A stretch of 40,474 nucleotides of DNA from Clostridiales bacterium (lineage in GTDB: Bacteria; Bacillota; Clostridia; Lachnospirales; Lachnospiraceae): assembly GCA_012518885.1 (NCBI GenBank), contig JAAYRG010000131.1:1-40474 (forward strand), in the 5' to 3' direction. Positions 20,125 to 29,471 of this stretch are shown here, piece after piece. The notes under the pieces are model-generated. The model made no database searches, was not told where the DNA came from, and saw nothing but the letters and a program-made list of their open reading frames with translations. A program made the position numbers and the translations under genes. Each line of letters starts with the position of its first letter. The stretch's first letter is position 1.

Positions 20125-20153
20125 TTGATAATAAATGGTAAGAATGTTATAAT
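20125..20153 (+). promoter_or_regulatory. Promoter of the DUF6062-like gene
   Basis: TTGATA (20125-20130), 17-base spacer, perfect TATAAT (20148-20153). The stretch 19933-20124 upstream holds only AT-rich DNA and pyrimidine-rich tracts with no gene I can support. Confidence 0.75.
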
Positions 20154-20182
20154 TTTAGAAAAAGAAAGGTAGGCCCTGATAA

Positions 20183-20917
20183 TTGAAAGAGAAATTATAT
20201 ACAATACCTGTTAATGAGGCATACGATTCAGGCCATGAGTGCCCACTTTGTTATATAAAAGAAACTCTAGAAAGACAAGCCATAGAATATACTATGGGGC
20301 CTAGTTATATGGAAGATGATGTAAGAGCAGTTACGGATAAAATTGGCTTTTGTAGCAACCATGTAGGCTTACTTTATCAAGACCAGAACCGACTAGGCTT
20401 AGCCTTAATGCTAAAAACCCATATGGACAAGGTAATTGATACAATAGAAGACCTTACTGCTAAGTCTCCTAAATCCTCTAAATCCTTTACAGGATTATTT
20501 AATAAGAAGAAAGACAAGGACCCCTTAGTCTCATATATCAATGAATTAGAAGAATCTTGTTTTATATGCAATAAAATAAATAATACCTTTGATAGGTATA
20601 TTAATACCATATTCGTACTTTATAAGTCTGATGATAGTTTTCGTAAGAAAACTAGCCAAATAAAAGGTTATTGTACTGACCATTATGGTCTTCTATATGA
20701 ATTAGCTCCTAACTTTTTAAAGGGTGAATACTTAGACTCTTTTATAAGTGACTTAAATAAGGTCTACTTAGAGAACATAAAACGTGTAAGAGATGACTTA
20801 GATTGGTTTATAGATAAGTTTGACTATCGCTATAAAGATGCTCCTTGGAAGAATTCTAAGGATGCCCTTCCTAGGTCTATTATTAAAACTAATGGTAAGA
20901 ATGTAAATACTAATTAA
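20183..20917 (+). CDS. DUF6062-like protein with two CxxC...CxxH motifs
   Basis: This 244-residue soluble protein is of unknown function. It has a tandem pattern that suggests two metal sites: C20-P-L-C23 with C57-S-N-H60 in the first half, and C126-F-I-C129 with C164-T-D-H167 in the second. Each half ends with a GxC-x2-H-x-GLLY motif, so the protein looks like an internal duplication. A lysine-rich linker (about 94-112) separates the halves. No membrane segment or signal peptide is seen. The start is TTG with a weak GAAAGGT upstream. It is monocistronic, with a clean promoter and a terminator. The name DUF6062 is from memory of the CPLC/GFCxxH pattern. Confidence 0.75.
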   Translation: MKEKLYTIPVNEAYDSGHECPLCYIKETLERQAIEYTMGPSYMEDDVRAVTDKIGFCSNHVGLLYQDQNRLGLALMLKTHMDKVIDTIEDLTAKSPKSSKSFTGLFNKKKDKDPLVSYINELEESCFICNKINNTFDRYINTIFVLYKSDDSFRKKTSQIKGYCTDHYGLLYELAPNFLKGEYLDSFISDLNKVYLENIKRVRDDLDWFIDKFDYRYKDAPWKNSKDALPRSIIKTNGKNVNTN

Positions 20918-20937
20918 TCTACATCTTTTTAATAATC

Positions 20938-20981
20938 AATAATTAAAGGGACAGATAAGATAACCTGTCCCTTTAATTATT
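20938..20981. terminator. Bidirectional terminator between the DUF6062-like gene and glnS
   Basis: AATAATTAAAGGGACAG and its perfect 17-base complement flank a ten-base loop. Confidence 0.92.
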
Positions 20982-21006
20982 GTGTTACTACATATTATAA
21001 TATATT

Positions 21007-22722
21007 TTATTTCTTAGGTAATTTGTAAGAACTCTTTAATGAAACAATTCTATTAAATACTAATTTATCTTCTCTTGTATCCTTATAATCTACACAGAAA
21101 TACCCTTGTCTTAAAAACTGGAATCTATCAAAAGGTTTTGCATTAGCTGCATTAACTTCTAAGTAAGCGTTATCATGAACTACTAGAGAGTTAGGGTTTA
21201 CATTCACACTTCCATCTTCATTATATACACCCTTTTCTTCATCTACTAAATTATCAAATAACCTAACTTCTGCATTTACTGCTGTAGAAGCTTCTACCCA
21301 TTGAATAGTACCTTTTACTTTACGTCCTGTAAATCCAGAACCACTTTTTGTTTCAGGGTCATATGTCGCATGAATCTCTATTACATTACCATCCTCATCA
21401 GTAATATAATTTGTACAGGTTACAAAGTATGCGTTCATTAAGCGAACTTCATTACCTGGATATAGGCGGAAGTATTTCTTTGGTGGTTCTATCATAAAGT
21501 CTTCTCTATCAATATATAGTTCTCTTCCAAAAGGAATCTTTCTTGTTCCAAGGTCTGGATTCTCTGGATTGTTTGGAGCCTCTAGATACTCGATTTGACC
21601 TTCAGGATAGTTAGTAATAACAAGTTTGATTGGGTCAAGAACTGCCATAATACGAGGCTCACTTAACTTTAAGTCTTCTCTTATGCAGTACTCAAACATA
21701 GCATAGTCTACTGAACTATCAACCTTAGATATACCTACTAGTTCCATGAACATCTTTATAGCACTAGGTGTTACACCACGTCTTCTTAGAGCACTTATAG
21801 TAACTAATCTAGGGTCATCCCAACCATCAACAATACCGTCTTCAACTAACTTTCTTATATATCTTTTTCCTGTAATAACGTTGGTTAGATATAATTTAGC
21901 GAACTCAATTTGTTGAGGTGGATTCTCATAACCTACCTCATTAACAACCCAGTCATATAAAGGCCTGTGGTCTTCAAACTCAAGAGTACATAAGGAATGA
22001 GTTATTCCTTCAATAGCGTCTTCTATTGGGTGAGCAAAGTCATACATTGGATATATACACCAGTCATCACCTGTTCTATGGTGAGACATTCTTGCTATAC
22101 GATAGATAACAGGGTCTCTCATATTCATATTAGGTGAGCTCATATCTATTTTTGCCCTTAATACCTTAGAACCATCTTCAAACTCACCATTTCTCATTGC
22201 TTCAAAGAGTCTAAGATTTTCTTCTACACTTCTGTCTCTATAAGGACTATTCTTGCCTGGTTCTTTTAGTGTACCACGGTATTCTCTAATCTCTTCTGCA
22301 CTAAGGTCACAAACATATGCTTTCCCTTTTTTTATAAGCTTAATAGCTGCTTGGTACATTTCTTCAAAGTAATCTGATGCAAAGAATAATCTATCCTCAA
22401 AATCAGCACCTAGCCACTTAACATCTTCAATGATAGATTCTACATATTCCACCTTTTCTGCTGATGGATTAGTATCATCAAATCTTAAGTTAAATTGCCC
22501 ATTATACTTAAGCGCCATTCCGTAATTAAGTATTATAGATTTAGCATGTCCTATATGAAGATAACCGTTTGGTTCAGGTGGGAATCTTGTAATTACCTTC
22601 TTAGTTTTTCCTGAAGCTAAATCATCTTCTATGATTCTCTCTATAAAATGCCTGGATTCAACTTCTTGTTCTGTGTTGTTATCCGTATCTATATTACTTA
22701 ACTTCACATCATTGTTATCCAT
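21007..22722 (-). CDS. glnS: Glutaminyl-tRNA synthetase
   Basis: This 571-residue class I synthetase charges tRNA-Gln directly. The HIGH motif appears as [10 protein letters not shown], preceded by RFPPEPNG, and LRFDDTNP follows. The [14 protein letters not shown] segment and the GlnRS-type C-terminal anticodon-binding beta barrels (about 350-571) are present. The second class I motif, VMSKRK in E. coli, reads VITGKRY here and aligns just before [16 protein letters not shown] short acidic N-terminal extension of about 20 residues precedes the family core. AAGGAGG precedes the ATG. It lies downstream of hisC with a possible promoter in the gap. Confidence 0.96.
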   Translation of the reverse strand: MDNNDVKLSNIDTDNNTEQEVESRHFIERIIEDDLASGKTKKVITRFPPEPNGYLHIGHAKSIILNYGMALKYNGQFNLRFDDTNPSAEKVEYVESIIEDVKWLGADFEDRLFFASDYFEEMYQAAIKLIKKGKAYVCDLSAEEIREYRGTLKEPGKNSPYRDRSVEENLRLFEAMRNGEFEDGSKVLRAKIDMSSPNMNMRDPVIYRIARMSHHRTGDDWCIYPMYDFAHPIEDAIEGITHSLCTLEFEDHRPLYDWVVNEVGYENPPQQIEFAKLYLTNVITGKRYIRKLVEDGIVDGWDDPRLVTISALRRRGVTPSAIKMFMELVGISKVDSSVDYAMFEYCIREDLKLSEPRIMAVLDPIKLVITNYPEGQIEYLEAPNNPENPDLGTRKIPFGRELYIDREDFMIEPPKKYFRLYPGNEVRLMNAYFVTCTNYITDEDGNVIEIHATYDPETKSGSGFTGRKVKGTIQWVEASTAVNAEVRLFDNLVDEEKGVYNEDGSVNVNPNSLVVHDNAYLEVNAANAKPFDRFQFLRQGYFCVDYKDTREDKLVFNRIVSLKSSYKLPKK

Positions 22723-22755
22723 TATAAGCCTCCTTAATGATTTTCGTTATGGTAT

Positions 22756-22774
22756 ATAATACCACAATTGGTAT
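22756..22774 (-). promoter_or_regulatory. Palindrome over the likely glnS -10
   Basis: ATACCA-CAAT-TGGTAT (22759-22774) is a perfect six-base inverted repeat. On the minus strand it overlaps TATTAT (22756-22761), a possible glnS -10, with only weak -35 candidates. It could be an operator or chance. Confidence 0.35.
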
Positions 22775-22800
22775 TCTAATAAAAGCATTAACAATTATTA

Positions 22801-23856
22801 TTAACCAATTATCTCTTTTAGTGACTGAATAAGCACTTCCATTTCCCTATCTGTGCCAATTGTTATTCTTACATAATTACTGATTTTAGGCTTGTTAAAG
22901 TGCCTTACATAAATATTTCTTTTACGTAATTCTTCGTATATCTTAAGTCCAGATACTTCCTTGTGTTTTGCAAAAATAAAGTTGGCCATAGATTTGGGAA
23001 ATGAAAAACCAAGGGCTTCAAGCTCTTTCATGGTCTTATCTCTTGTTATCTTTATTTTTTCAACAGTTTCTCTAAAGTATTCATCATCCTTAATTGATTC
23101 AACACCACATAGTATAGATGGTAGGTTAAGAGTGTAAGAATTAAAAGAGTACTTAACATCATTTAAAGCCCTTATTAGGGTTTTACTACCCATAGCATAA
23201 CCGATTCTCATACCTGCCATAGCACGTGATTTTGAAAATGTTTGAATAACTAATAGGTTTTCATAATCCTTAATTAATTCTATTGCACTCTTACCACCAA
23301 AATCAATATAGGCCTCATCTATTATAACTATAGAATCTTGGTTTTTATCTAGAATATATCTTATAGTATCTAGGTCTTCATATATTGAGGTAGGTGCATT
23401 AGGGTTAGCAATTATTATTCCACCGTTTTCTATACAATAATCTTCCTTACGGATCCTTAAATTTTTATCTAGTTCAATCTGTTTGTAAGGAATTTTAAAA
23501 AGATTTGCCCAAACATCATAGAAAGAATAGGTGATATCAGGAAACAAAATAGGTTTACTAGAATTAAAAAAAGTTAAGTAGGCCAAGGCAATAACATCAT
23601 CTGACCCAACTCCTACAAAAACTTGATCCCCATCTAAACCCTGGTAGTCTGCAATAGCCTCTACTAGACTTCCTATTGTAGGATCTGGGTATAGTCTTAA
23701 TCTATCTGCAATATTTCCCTTTAAAACCTTTCCTACTCCAGGTGCTGGCGGATAGGGATTTTCATTTGTATTTAATTTTATAATATCTTTTCCCTGGGGC
23801 TGTTCCCCAGGCACATAAGGTTCAACCCTTCTAATGTTTTTCTCCCATGATTTCAT
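22801..23856 (-). CDS. hisC: Histidinol-phosphate aminotransferase family protein
   Basis: This 351-residue PLP enzyme belongs to the HisC branch of class II aminotransferases. KLNTNENPYPP at the N-terminus, VGVGSDDVIALAY, IIANPNAPTS and IIDEAYIDF are typical, and the PLP lysine is Lys209 in QTFSKSRAMAGMRIGY. The C-terminal FNKPKISNYVRITIG binds the substrate phosphate or carboxylate. It normally makes histidinol phosphate from imidazole acetol phosphate. No other his genes are nearby, so it may instead, or also, act on aromatic amino acids, as HisC does in some bacteria. GGAG stands five bases before the ATG. Confidence 0.9.
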   Translation of the reverse strand: MKSWEKNIRRVEPYVPGEQPQGKDIIKLNTNENPYPPAPGVGKVLKGNIADRLRLYPDPTIGSLVEAIADYQGLDGDQVFVGVGSDDVIALAYLTFFNSSKPILFPDITYSFYDVWANLFKIPYKQIELDKNLRIRKEDYCIENGGIIIANPNAPTSIYEDLDTIRYILDKNQDSIVIIDEAYIDFGGKSAIELIKDYENLLVIQTFSKSRAMAGMRIGYAMGSKTLIRALNDVKYSFNSYTLNLPSILCGVESIKDDEYFRETVEKIKITRDKTMKELEALGFSFPKSMANFIFAKHKEVSGLKIYEELRKRNIYVRHFNKPKISNYVRITIGTDREMEVLIQSLKEIIG

Positions 23857-23899
23857 TTTGACTCCATTCTAGATAGCTAAACTCTATATCTATCATTTA

Positions 23900-23950
23900 G
23901 AGCGTAGCAATGAATTTTAATATGTAAAAGTAAAATTCTTCACCACGCTC
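23900..23950. repeat. Imperfect palindrome between hisC and the aminotransferase gene
   Basis: GAGCGTAGCAATGAATTTTA and TAAAATTCTTCACCACGCTC pair over most of their length (14 of 20), with an 11-base loop. Both arms resemble GAGCGTAGCGAAGAATCT, the inner part of a repeat family I recall from many Clostridia. It may be a decayed relative of the element at 2463-2560. No T-run follows, so it is not a standard terminator. Confidence 0.5.
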
Positions 23951-24001
23951 CAGTTAATAATTTATAACTTATCTTCTTATATACAACTAAATATGTTACT
24001 C

Positions 24002-25192
24002 CTAGATTAAATTATACTCTTTTGCTAGTTCCTTAAATCCTGGCAATGAATTCTTTATAGTGTCATGTTTAACACAATAAGCTATTCTTACATAACCAGG
24101 GCATCCAAAAGATGTTGCCGGAACAACTAGTATGTTATGTTTTTTTGCCGCCTGGGCAAATGCAAAATCGTCTCCTCCTGGTGCCTTAACAAATAAGTAG
24201 AAAGCACCTTGTGGCTTTTGACATGTATAACCAAACTCCATTAGGCCGTTATATAATAGGTCCCTATTCTTCTTATATGGCTCAATATTAGCCTCAACAT
24301 CAATACACCTTGCTACTACAAGTTGAAGTAGAGATGGGGCATTTACAAACCCTAAAGTACGATTTGCAATATTAGCTGCTGCTGCCACATTTTCAAAATC
24401 ATCAACTTCACTTGGAATTACTAGGTAACCAATTCTTTCACCTGGTAATGATAAGGACTTACTAAAAGAATATCCTACAACTGTATTCTTATAGTACTTT
24501 GTTAAGTAAGGTACTTCTATATCATCATATACGATTTCACGATAAGGTTCATCTGATATTAAGTAAATAGAAGTTCCAAACTCTTCTTGCTTTTCCTCTA
24601 ATATTTTACTTAGTTCTTTAATTGTTTCTTCGGAATAAACAACACCTGATGGATTGTTTGGTGTATTAATAATTACCGCCTTTGTTCTTGCAGTAATCTT
24701 CTCTTTAAATTCTTCTAAATTAGGTTGGAAGGTCTTTGTATTAGGAGATATAACTACTAAACTCCCATTAAAGTTATTAACATAATTGCGGTATTCAGTA
24801 AAGAATGGTGCGAAGGTAATTACCTCATCACCTGGGTCTAGTAAAGCCATTAATATTATGTTTAGGCCACCTGCAGCCCCACAGGTCATTATTATATTTT
24901 TTTCCTCAAAAGAGGTCTGAAATCTTCTATTAATGCTACTGGCTACCTTTTCTCTTACTTCTATATACCCAGAATTATTCATATATCCATGAACATAGTT
25001 AGGGTTTTCATTTTGAACTATATCCATTATAGCCTGTTTGATTTCTTTTGGGGGTTCCACATTAGGATTACCCAAACTAAAATCATAGACCTTATCTTTT
25101 CCGTAAATGCTAGCAAGCCTGTTACCCTCTTCAAACATAGCCCTTGTTACTGAACTAGCCTCAACATAGCTCACCATTCTTTTTGCAATCAT
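24002..25192 (-). CDS. Class I/II PLP-dependent aminotransferase (aspartate/aromatic type)
   Basis: The ORF track starts at a TTG (25225) upstream of the Shine-Dalgarno; the ATG at 25192, six bases after AGGAGG, gives 396 residues (MIAKRMVSYVEASS). Fold-type I features are FSLGNPNVEPP, TCGAAGGLNIILMALLDPGDEV, NTPNNPSGVVYSEE, ISDEPYREIVYDD and the PLP lysine in GYSFSKSLSLPGERIGY. Substrate cannot be told from sequence. It lies 50 bases after the cytidylate-kinase-like gene, which in turn follows livF by 12 bases, so all may be co-transcribed with the amino acid transporter. Confidence 0.88.
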   Translation of the reverse strand: MIAKRMVSYVEASSVTRAMFEEGNRLASIYGKDKVYDFSLGNPNVEPPKEIKQAIMDIVQNENPNYVHGYMNNSGYIEVREKVASSINRRFQTSFEEKNIIMTCGAAGGLNIILMALLDPGDEVITFAPFFTEYRNYVNNFNGSLVVISPNTKTFQPNLEEFKEKITARTKAVIINTPNNPSGVVYSEETIKELSKILEEKQEEFGTSIYLISDEPYREIVYDDIEVPYLTKYYKNTVVGYSFSKSLSLPGERIGYLVIPSEVDDFENVAAAANIANRTLGFVNAPSLLQLVVARCIDVEANIEPYKKNRDLLYNGLMEFGYTCQKPQGAFYLFVKAPGGDDFAFAQAAKKHNILVVPATSFGCPGYVRIAYCVKHDTIKNSLPGFKELAKEYNLI

Positions 25193-25242
25193 TTTTGTCC
25201 TCCTTGTAAATATCCTGCTACACAAAATTTATATAAATAATT

Positions 25243-25869
25243 CTAGTCAAACCTCACCTTCAAATAAGCCTTAACTATTTCTATACATTTTTCAAAACTA
25301 AAAAGATGAGTATTTAAACACAAGTCATAGTTCTCAGCATTATTCCACTCTCTACCGGTAAAATACTTGTAATACTCTGCTCTTCTTTTATTAATTTTAA
25401 TAACCTTAGATTCTAATTCACTCTTAGAAAGACTGTACATATCTTCTATTCTAGCTACACAATCTTCAAGGGGAGCATATACAAAGATTTTAACTACATC
25501 ATCTCTATCCTTTAATATATAATCAGCACATCTACCAACGATTACACAAGACTCTTGATCTGCTAATTCCTTAATAACTTTTGATTGAAAATTAAAGAGA
25601 TTATCATTGGAGATAAAGTCCTCGCTATCTGGTGGAATAATTTCTCCCTTGTATGCCCTCCTAGCTATTCTATAAAGCAAACTATTTCTAATTTGTTCAT
25701 CTGACCTTTCAAATAAGGCTTCATTAATCCCACTTTCATCAGAAGCTAATCTAAGTAGCTCTCTATCATAATAATTAATGCCTAACTCCTTAGCTAAAAG
25801 CTTACCAATAGTCCTACCACCACTTCCAAAACCCCTAGCAATGGTAATAACATACTTATCTGTAACCAA
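25243..25869 (-). CDS. Cytidylate kinase-like protein
   Basis: This 208-residue protein belongs to the cytidylate kinase-like family common in Firmicutes. The P-loop is GFGSGGRTIG near residue 13, followed by INYYDRELL as in CMP kinases, and CVIVGRCADYILKD and FVYAPLEDCVARI later. The true cmk is usually elsewhere, and the substrate of this family is unsettled. The start is TTG behind AAGGAGATGAGGA. It is 12 bases after livF, which makes it a likely member of the liv transcription unit. Confidence 0.85.
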   Translation of the reverse strand: MVTDKYVITIARGFGSGGRTIGKLLAKELGINYYDRELLRLASDESGINEALFERSDEQIRNSLLYRIARRAYKGEIIPPDSEDFISNDNLFNFQSKVIKELADQESCVIVGRCADYILKDRDDVVKIFVYAPLEDCVARIEDMYSLSKSELESKVIKINKRRAEYYKYFTGREWNNAENYDLCLNTHLFSFEKCIEIVKAYLKVRFD

Positions 25870-25881
25870 ATCCTCATCTCC

Positions 25882-26592
25882 TTACTCGCCTAAATAAGCC
25901 TTCTTTACAGAATCATCATTTAGTAATTCTTTTGCACTACCTTCTATTACTATTTTACCAGTTTCAAGTACATATGCTCTATCTGCAATGCTCAGTGCTT
26001 TCTTTGCATTTTGCTCTACTAGAAAAACGGTAGTCCCTGCCTTGTTTATTTCCTTAATTATATCAAATATTTCATTAACAAAAAGAGGGGATAGTCCCAT
26101 AGATGGTTCATCCATAAGTATAATCCTCGGGTTAGACATAAGAGCCCTTCCCATTGCTAACATTTGTTGTTCCCCACCACTTAGGGTACCTGCAAGCTGC
26201 TTACTTCTTTCCTTAAGTCTTGGAAAACTCTTATATACCTTTTCTAGTATACTATTCGTCTCTTCCTTGCTTTTACGAGTATAAGCTCCTAATTTTAGAT
26301 TTTCATAAACAGTCTGGTTTGCAAAAATCCTTCTGCCTTCTGGTATATGCGCCATTCCTAATGCGACAATATCATGGGTTGGCATTTTAACTAACTCTCT
26401 TCCTTCAAACTTAATACTTCCCTTTTTAGGAGTTAAAAGGCCTGATATTGATTGTAGTATTGTAGTTTTACCTGCACCATTAGCACCAATCAAAGCAATT
26501 ATTTCTCCTTCATTTACTTCAAAAGATACGCTTTTAATTGCTTGAATAACTCCATAAAAAACATCTAAATCTCTAACCTCTAGCATTGCCAT
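25882..26592 (-). CDS. livF: Branched-chain amino acid ABC transporter ATP-binding protein LivF
   Basis: The ATG at 26592 lies seven bases behind GGAGG, so I prefer it to the track's 26610; it gives 236 residues (MAMLEVRDLDVFYG). Walker A GANGAGKTT, signature LSGGEQQMLAMGRAL, Walker B IILMDEPSMGLSP and switch His replaced by Gln (VEQNAKKALS), as is normal for LivF. The HIPEGRRIFANQTVYENL segment is typical. It works with LivG in the inner-face ATPase pair. Confidence 0.95.
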   Translation of the reverse strand: MAMLEVRDLDVFYGVIQAIKSVSFEVNEGEIIALIGANGAGKTTILQSISGLLTPKKGSIKFEGRELVKMPTHDIVALGMAHIPEGRRIFANQTVYENLKLGAYTRKSKEETNSILEKVYKSFPRLKERSKQLAGTLSGGEQQMLAMGRALMSNPRIILMDEPSMGLSPLFVNEIFDIIKEINKAGTTVFLVEQNAKKALSIADRAYVLETGKIVIEGSAKELLNDDSVKKAYLGE

Positions 26593-26637
26593 GTTTATTC
26601 CTCCGTTCATAGCCTTTGAAGTGCTTTTATTAATTCT

Positions 26638-27399
26638 TTATTCTTCTCCTAAGTATGCAGTTATTACCTCTGGATTATTAAGTACTTCATCTGGCGTACC
26701 TTTTGCAAGTTCAGTACCAAAATTAAGTACTAATATTTCCTCACAAATACCGGAAACAAGCTTCATATCATGTTCAATTAAAAGAATAGTAACATGGAAA
26801 CGTTCTCTTATTAATCTTATAGTATCCATAAGTTCTGATGTTTCTTGCGGATTCATCCCTGCCGCCGGCTCATCTAGTAATAACAACTTTGGATTTGTAG
26901 CTAGTGCTCTTGCTATTTCTAGTTTTCTCTGGGCCCCATATGAGAGATTACAAGCATATTCATCTGCATAGATATCTAAACCAAAAACCTTAAGTAGGTC
27001 TAATGCTCGTTTATCCATTTCCTTTTCACCAGAAGAAAATGACTTTGAATGAAGTAAGCTTGCTAATAAGGAATATTTAAATTCATTATGAAAGGCTGCC
27101 TTAACATTCTCCAAAACTGTCATATTATTAAACAATCTAATATTCTGAAATGTTCTAGCTATACCTGTTTGACATATTTGAGAAGAAGACTTCCCTACAA
27201 TACTTTCATTATCTAATCTAATTGTCCCTGATGTAGGTTTATAAACTCCAGTAAGTAGATTAAAAACGGTAGTTTTTCCAGCTCCATTAGGACCAATTAG
27301 GCCATAAAGTTGACCTTCTTCAATTGTCAAATTAACACCATCAACAGCTCGTAGGCCTCCGAAATTTATTCCTAAATTTTTAACTTCTAATAAAGCCAT
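26638..27399 (-). CDS. livG: Branched-chain amino acid ABC transporter ATP-binding protein LivG
   Basis: This 253-residue ABC ATPase has Walker A GPNGAGKTT, the LivG-type IARTFQNIRLFNNMTVLENV, signature LSYGAQRKLEIARALA, Walker B LLLLDEPAAGMNP and switch His in IEHDMKLV. Its ATG overlaps the livM stop by one base (TAATG), implying coupled translation. Confidence 0.96.
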   Translation of the reverse strand: MALLEVKNLGINFGGLRAVDGVNLTIEEGQLYGLIGPNGAGKTTVFNLLTGVYKPTSGTIRLDNESIVGKSSSQICQTGIARTFQNIRLFNNMTVLENVKAAFHNEFKYSLLASLLHSKSFSSGEKEMDKRALDLLKVFGLDIYADEYACNLSYGAQRKLEIARALATNPKLLLLDEPAAGMNPQETSELMDTIRLIRERFHVTILLIEHDMKLVSGICEEILVLNFGTELAKGTPDEVLNNPEVITAYLGEE

Positions 27400-28406
27400 T
27401 ATATACCACCTTCTTTAATCTTCCCAAAATTCTTAATAAACTTAGGTAACTTCTCATTCTCTTCTATCTTGGCCCTTAAATCAGGAGAACGAAGTAACAT
27501 CATAATTATTAATACAATTGCATAAAGTAGCATTCTAAATTCATTAACAGCACGAAGTGCTTCTGGAAGTATTGTAAGTAATATTGCTGCAATAACTGAC
27601 CCTCTTATACTTCCCATTCCGCCTAATACAACTATAACTAAGATTTCTATGGACTTATTATAGTCAAAGTCAGATGGTCTTAAAATACCAAAGTTGTGGG
27701 AATATAAGGCACCAGCAACCCCTGCAAAAAAGGCTGCAATTGCAAAGGTAAGGGTTTTATACCTACTAACCTTAATACCTATAGTTTCAGCAGCTATATA
27801 ATTTTCTCTAATAGACTTAATAGCCCTACCATACCTTGATGTCACAAAATTATAAGATAGTAATATAGTTAAAATAACAAGGACATAAACCCATGTGTAA
27901 TTAGAGTATCTTGGAATCTTAGATAGCCCGATAGCACCACCTGTAAATTTAAAGCTATTAATTAAGGAACGGATAATCTCACCAAAGGCTAGGGTAACAA
28001 TAGCTAGATAATCTCCACGTAGTCTAAGAACAGGAACTCCAATCAAATATCCAAATAAACCCGCTATTAGTCCAGCTAATACTATAGCAATCATGAATTC
28101 TAAGGGTCCTGGAAGATTCATATTCAAAGTAAAAAGGGCTGCAGTATATGCCCCTATAGACATAAAACCAGCATGGCCAAGAGATAACTCTCCTAAAAAG
28201 CCAACAGTTAGATTTAGGGAAACTGCTAGGATAATATTAATTCCAGCTGGTACAATTAAAGACTTAAATTGACGAGAAAGTAAATCTCCATTTGCTAATA
28301 ATGAAATTAAAATATAACCTACTACGATTCCAACAACTGCTATTATCTTCTTGTTAAAATTTTTATTATTTTTTAAGTTCATATTATTACTTGCTTTCTT
28401 CTCCAT
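27399..28406 (-). CDS. livM: Branched-chain amino acid ABC transporter permease LivM
   Basis: This 335-residue permease has about eight to ten membrane helices and a short charged N-terminal tail. LSLGHAGFMSIGAYTAAL, RLRGDYLAIVTLAFGEIIR and SIRENYIAAETIGIKVSRYK (the ATPase-contact loop) are hallmarks of LivM. It starts six bases after livH. The Shine-Dalgarno is weak (GTAGGT), consistent with translation coupled to livH. Confidence 0.95.
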   Translation of the reverse strand: MEKKASNNMNLKNNKNFNKKIIAVVGIVVGYILISLLANGDLLSRQFKSLIVPAGINIILAVSLNLTVGFLGELSLGHAGFMSIGAYTAALFTLNMNLPGPLEFMIAIVLAGLIAGLFGYLIGVPVLRLRGDYLAIVTLAFGEIIRSLINSFKFTGGAIGLSKIPRYSNYTWVYVLVILTILLSYNFVTSRYGRAIKSIRENYIAAETIGIKVSRYKTLTFAIAAFFAGVAGALYSHNFGILRPSDFDYNKSIEILVIVVLGGMGSIRGSVIAAILLTILPEALRAVNEFRMLLYAIVLIIMMLLRSPDLRAKIEENEKLPKFIKNFGKIKEGGI

Positions 28407-28412
28407 GGCTAC

Positions 28413-29291
28413 CTACACTTTCTCTATACTGTTCTTTCCTAAAAGTCCAGAAGGTTTAACTATTAATACAATAACCAAGATACCAAAGACTATTGCATCA
28501 GCAAGTTGTGTTGATATATATGCCTTTGATAAACTTTCAATAACTCCAAGCATTATACCACCTAACATGGCACCTGGTATGCTACCAATTCCTCCTAGAA
28601 CTGCCGCAACGAATGCTTTAATCCCTGGAAGGGCTCCAAGGGTTGGCATTAAAGACTGATATTGACTTATATATAGGAATCCAGCTACACCTGCTAAAGC
28701 CGAACCTATAGCAAAAACCATAGAAATAGTTCTATTAACATTAATACCCATAAGCTCTGCAGCTGGTTTATCTTCAGATGCAGCTCTCATTGCGCTTCCT
28801 GCCTTAGTATTGTTTACAAAATAGGTCAAGCCTATCATACATATAAAAGTTACTACAAAAGTAATAATAGTTATACCAGAAATAGTTATACTTCCAATAT
28901 ATATAGGTGAAACTTTAATTACAGAAGGAAAAGTGATTGGATTAGCCCCAAATATCAAAAGAGATAAGGCCTGTAACAAGAAACTCATACCAATTGCTGT
29001 AATTAACACCGCAAGAGATGGTGCCTTTCTAAGTGGCTTATAAGCTATTTTTTCAATTGTAATACCTAATAAGGAACAAAAGACAATTGTAACTATGACA
29101 GATACAATACTTGGTAGTCCTATAATACTTTTACATACATATAAAACGTATGCCCCAACCATAATAATGTCACCATGGGCAAAGTTAATCATTCTAGCAA
29201 TCCCATATACCATAGTATAGCCTAAGGCTATTAGTGCATAAACACTTCCTACGCTTAAGCCATTTATAAATTGTTCTAAAAAACGAACCAT
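28413..29291 (-). CDS. livH: Branched-chain amino acid ABC transporter permease LivH
   Basis: This 292-residue permease begins FLEQFINGLSVGSVYALIALGYTMVYGI, the typical LivH start, and has INFAHGDIIMVGAYV and AGSAMRAASEDKPAAELMGI, the coupling loop. It pairs with LivM in the membrane. It is separated from the binding-protein gene by a hairpin terminator, so livHMGF should be made at lower levels than the binding protein. Confidence 0.95.
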   Translation of the reverse strand: MVRFLEQFINGLSVGSVYALIALGYTMVYGIARMINFAHGDIIMVGAYVLYVCKSIIGLPSIVSVIVTIVFCSLLGITIEKIAYKPLRKAPSLAVLITAIGMSFLLQALSLLIFGANPITFPSVIKVSPIYIGSITISGITIITFVVTFICMIGLTYFVNNTKAGSAMRAASEDKPAAELMGINVNRTISMVFAIGSALAGVAGFLYISQYQSLMPTLGALPGIKAFVAAVLGGIGSIPGAMLGGIMLGVIESLSKAYISTQLADAIVFGILVIVLIVKPSGLLGKNSIEKV

Positions 29292-29332
29292 TTTGTCACC
29301 TCTCTCGAACTTGTATAATCACATAATTTTTG

Positions 29333-29361
29333 AAAAAGGAGGCACTAATCGCCTCCTTTTT
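29333..29361. terminator. Terminator-like hairpin between the binding-protein gene and livH
   Basis: AAAAAGGAGGC and GCCTCCTTTTT flank a seven-base loop. On the minus strand it ends in TTTTTC. It lies inside the transport operon and could reduce read-through from the binding protein to the permease genes. Its GGAGGC arm is not at a gene start. Confidence 0.8.
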
Positions 29362-29471
29362 ATTTTATCTTAGATTGTATAAAATATCCTTATTCTATAC
29401 TTATGATTTGATTTTATCATAATTTGATTTCAATTACTATGCGAAATTTTATATTTCACTGATAAAAATTA

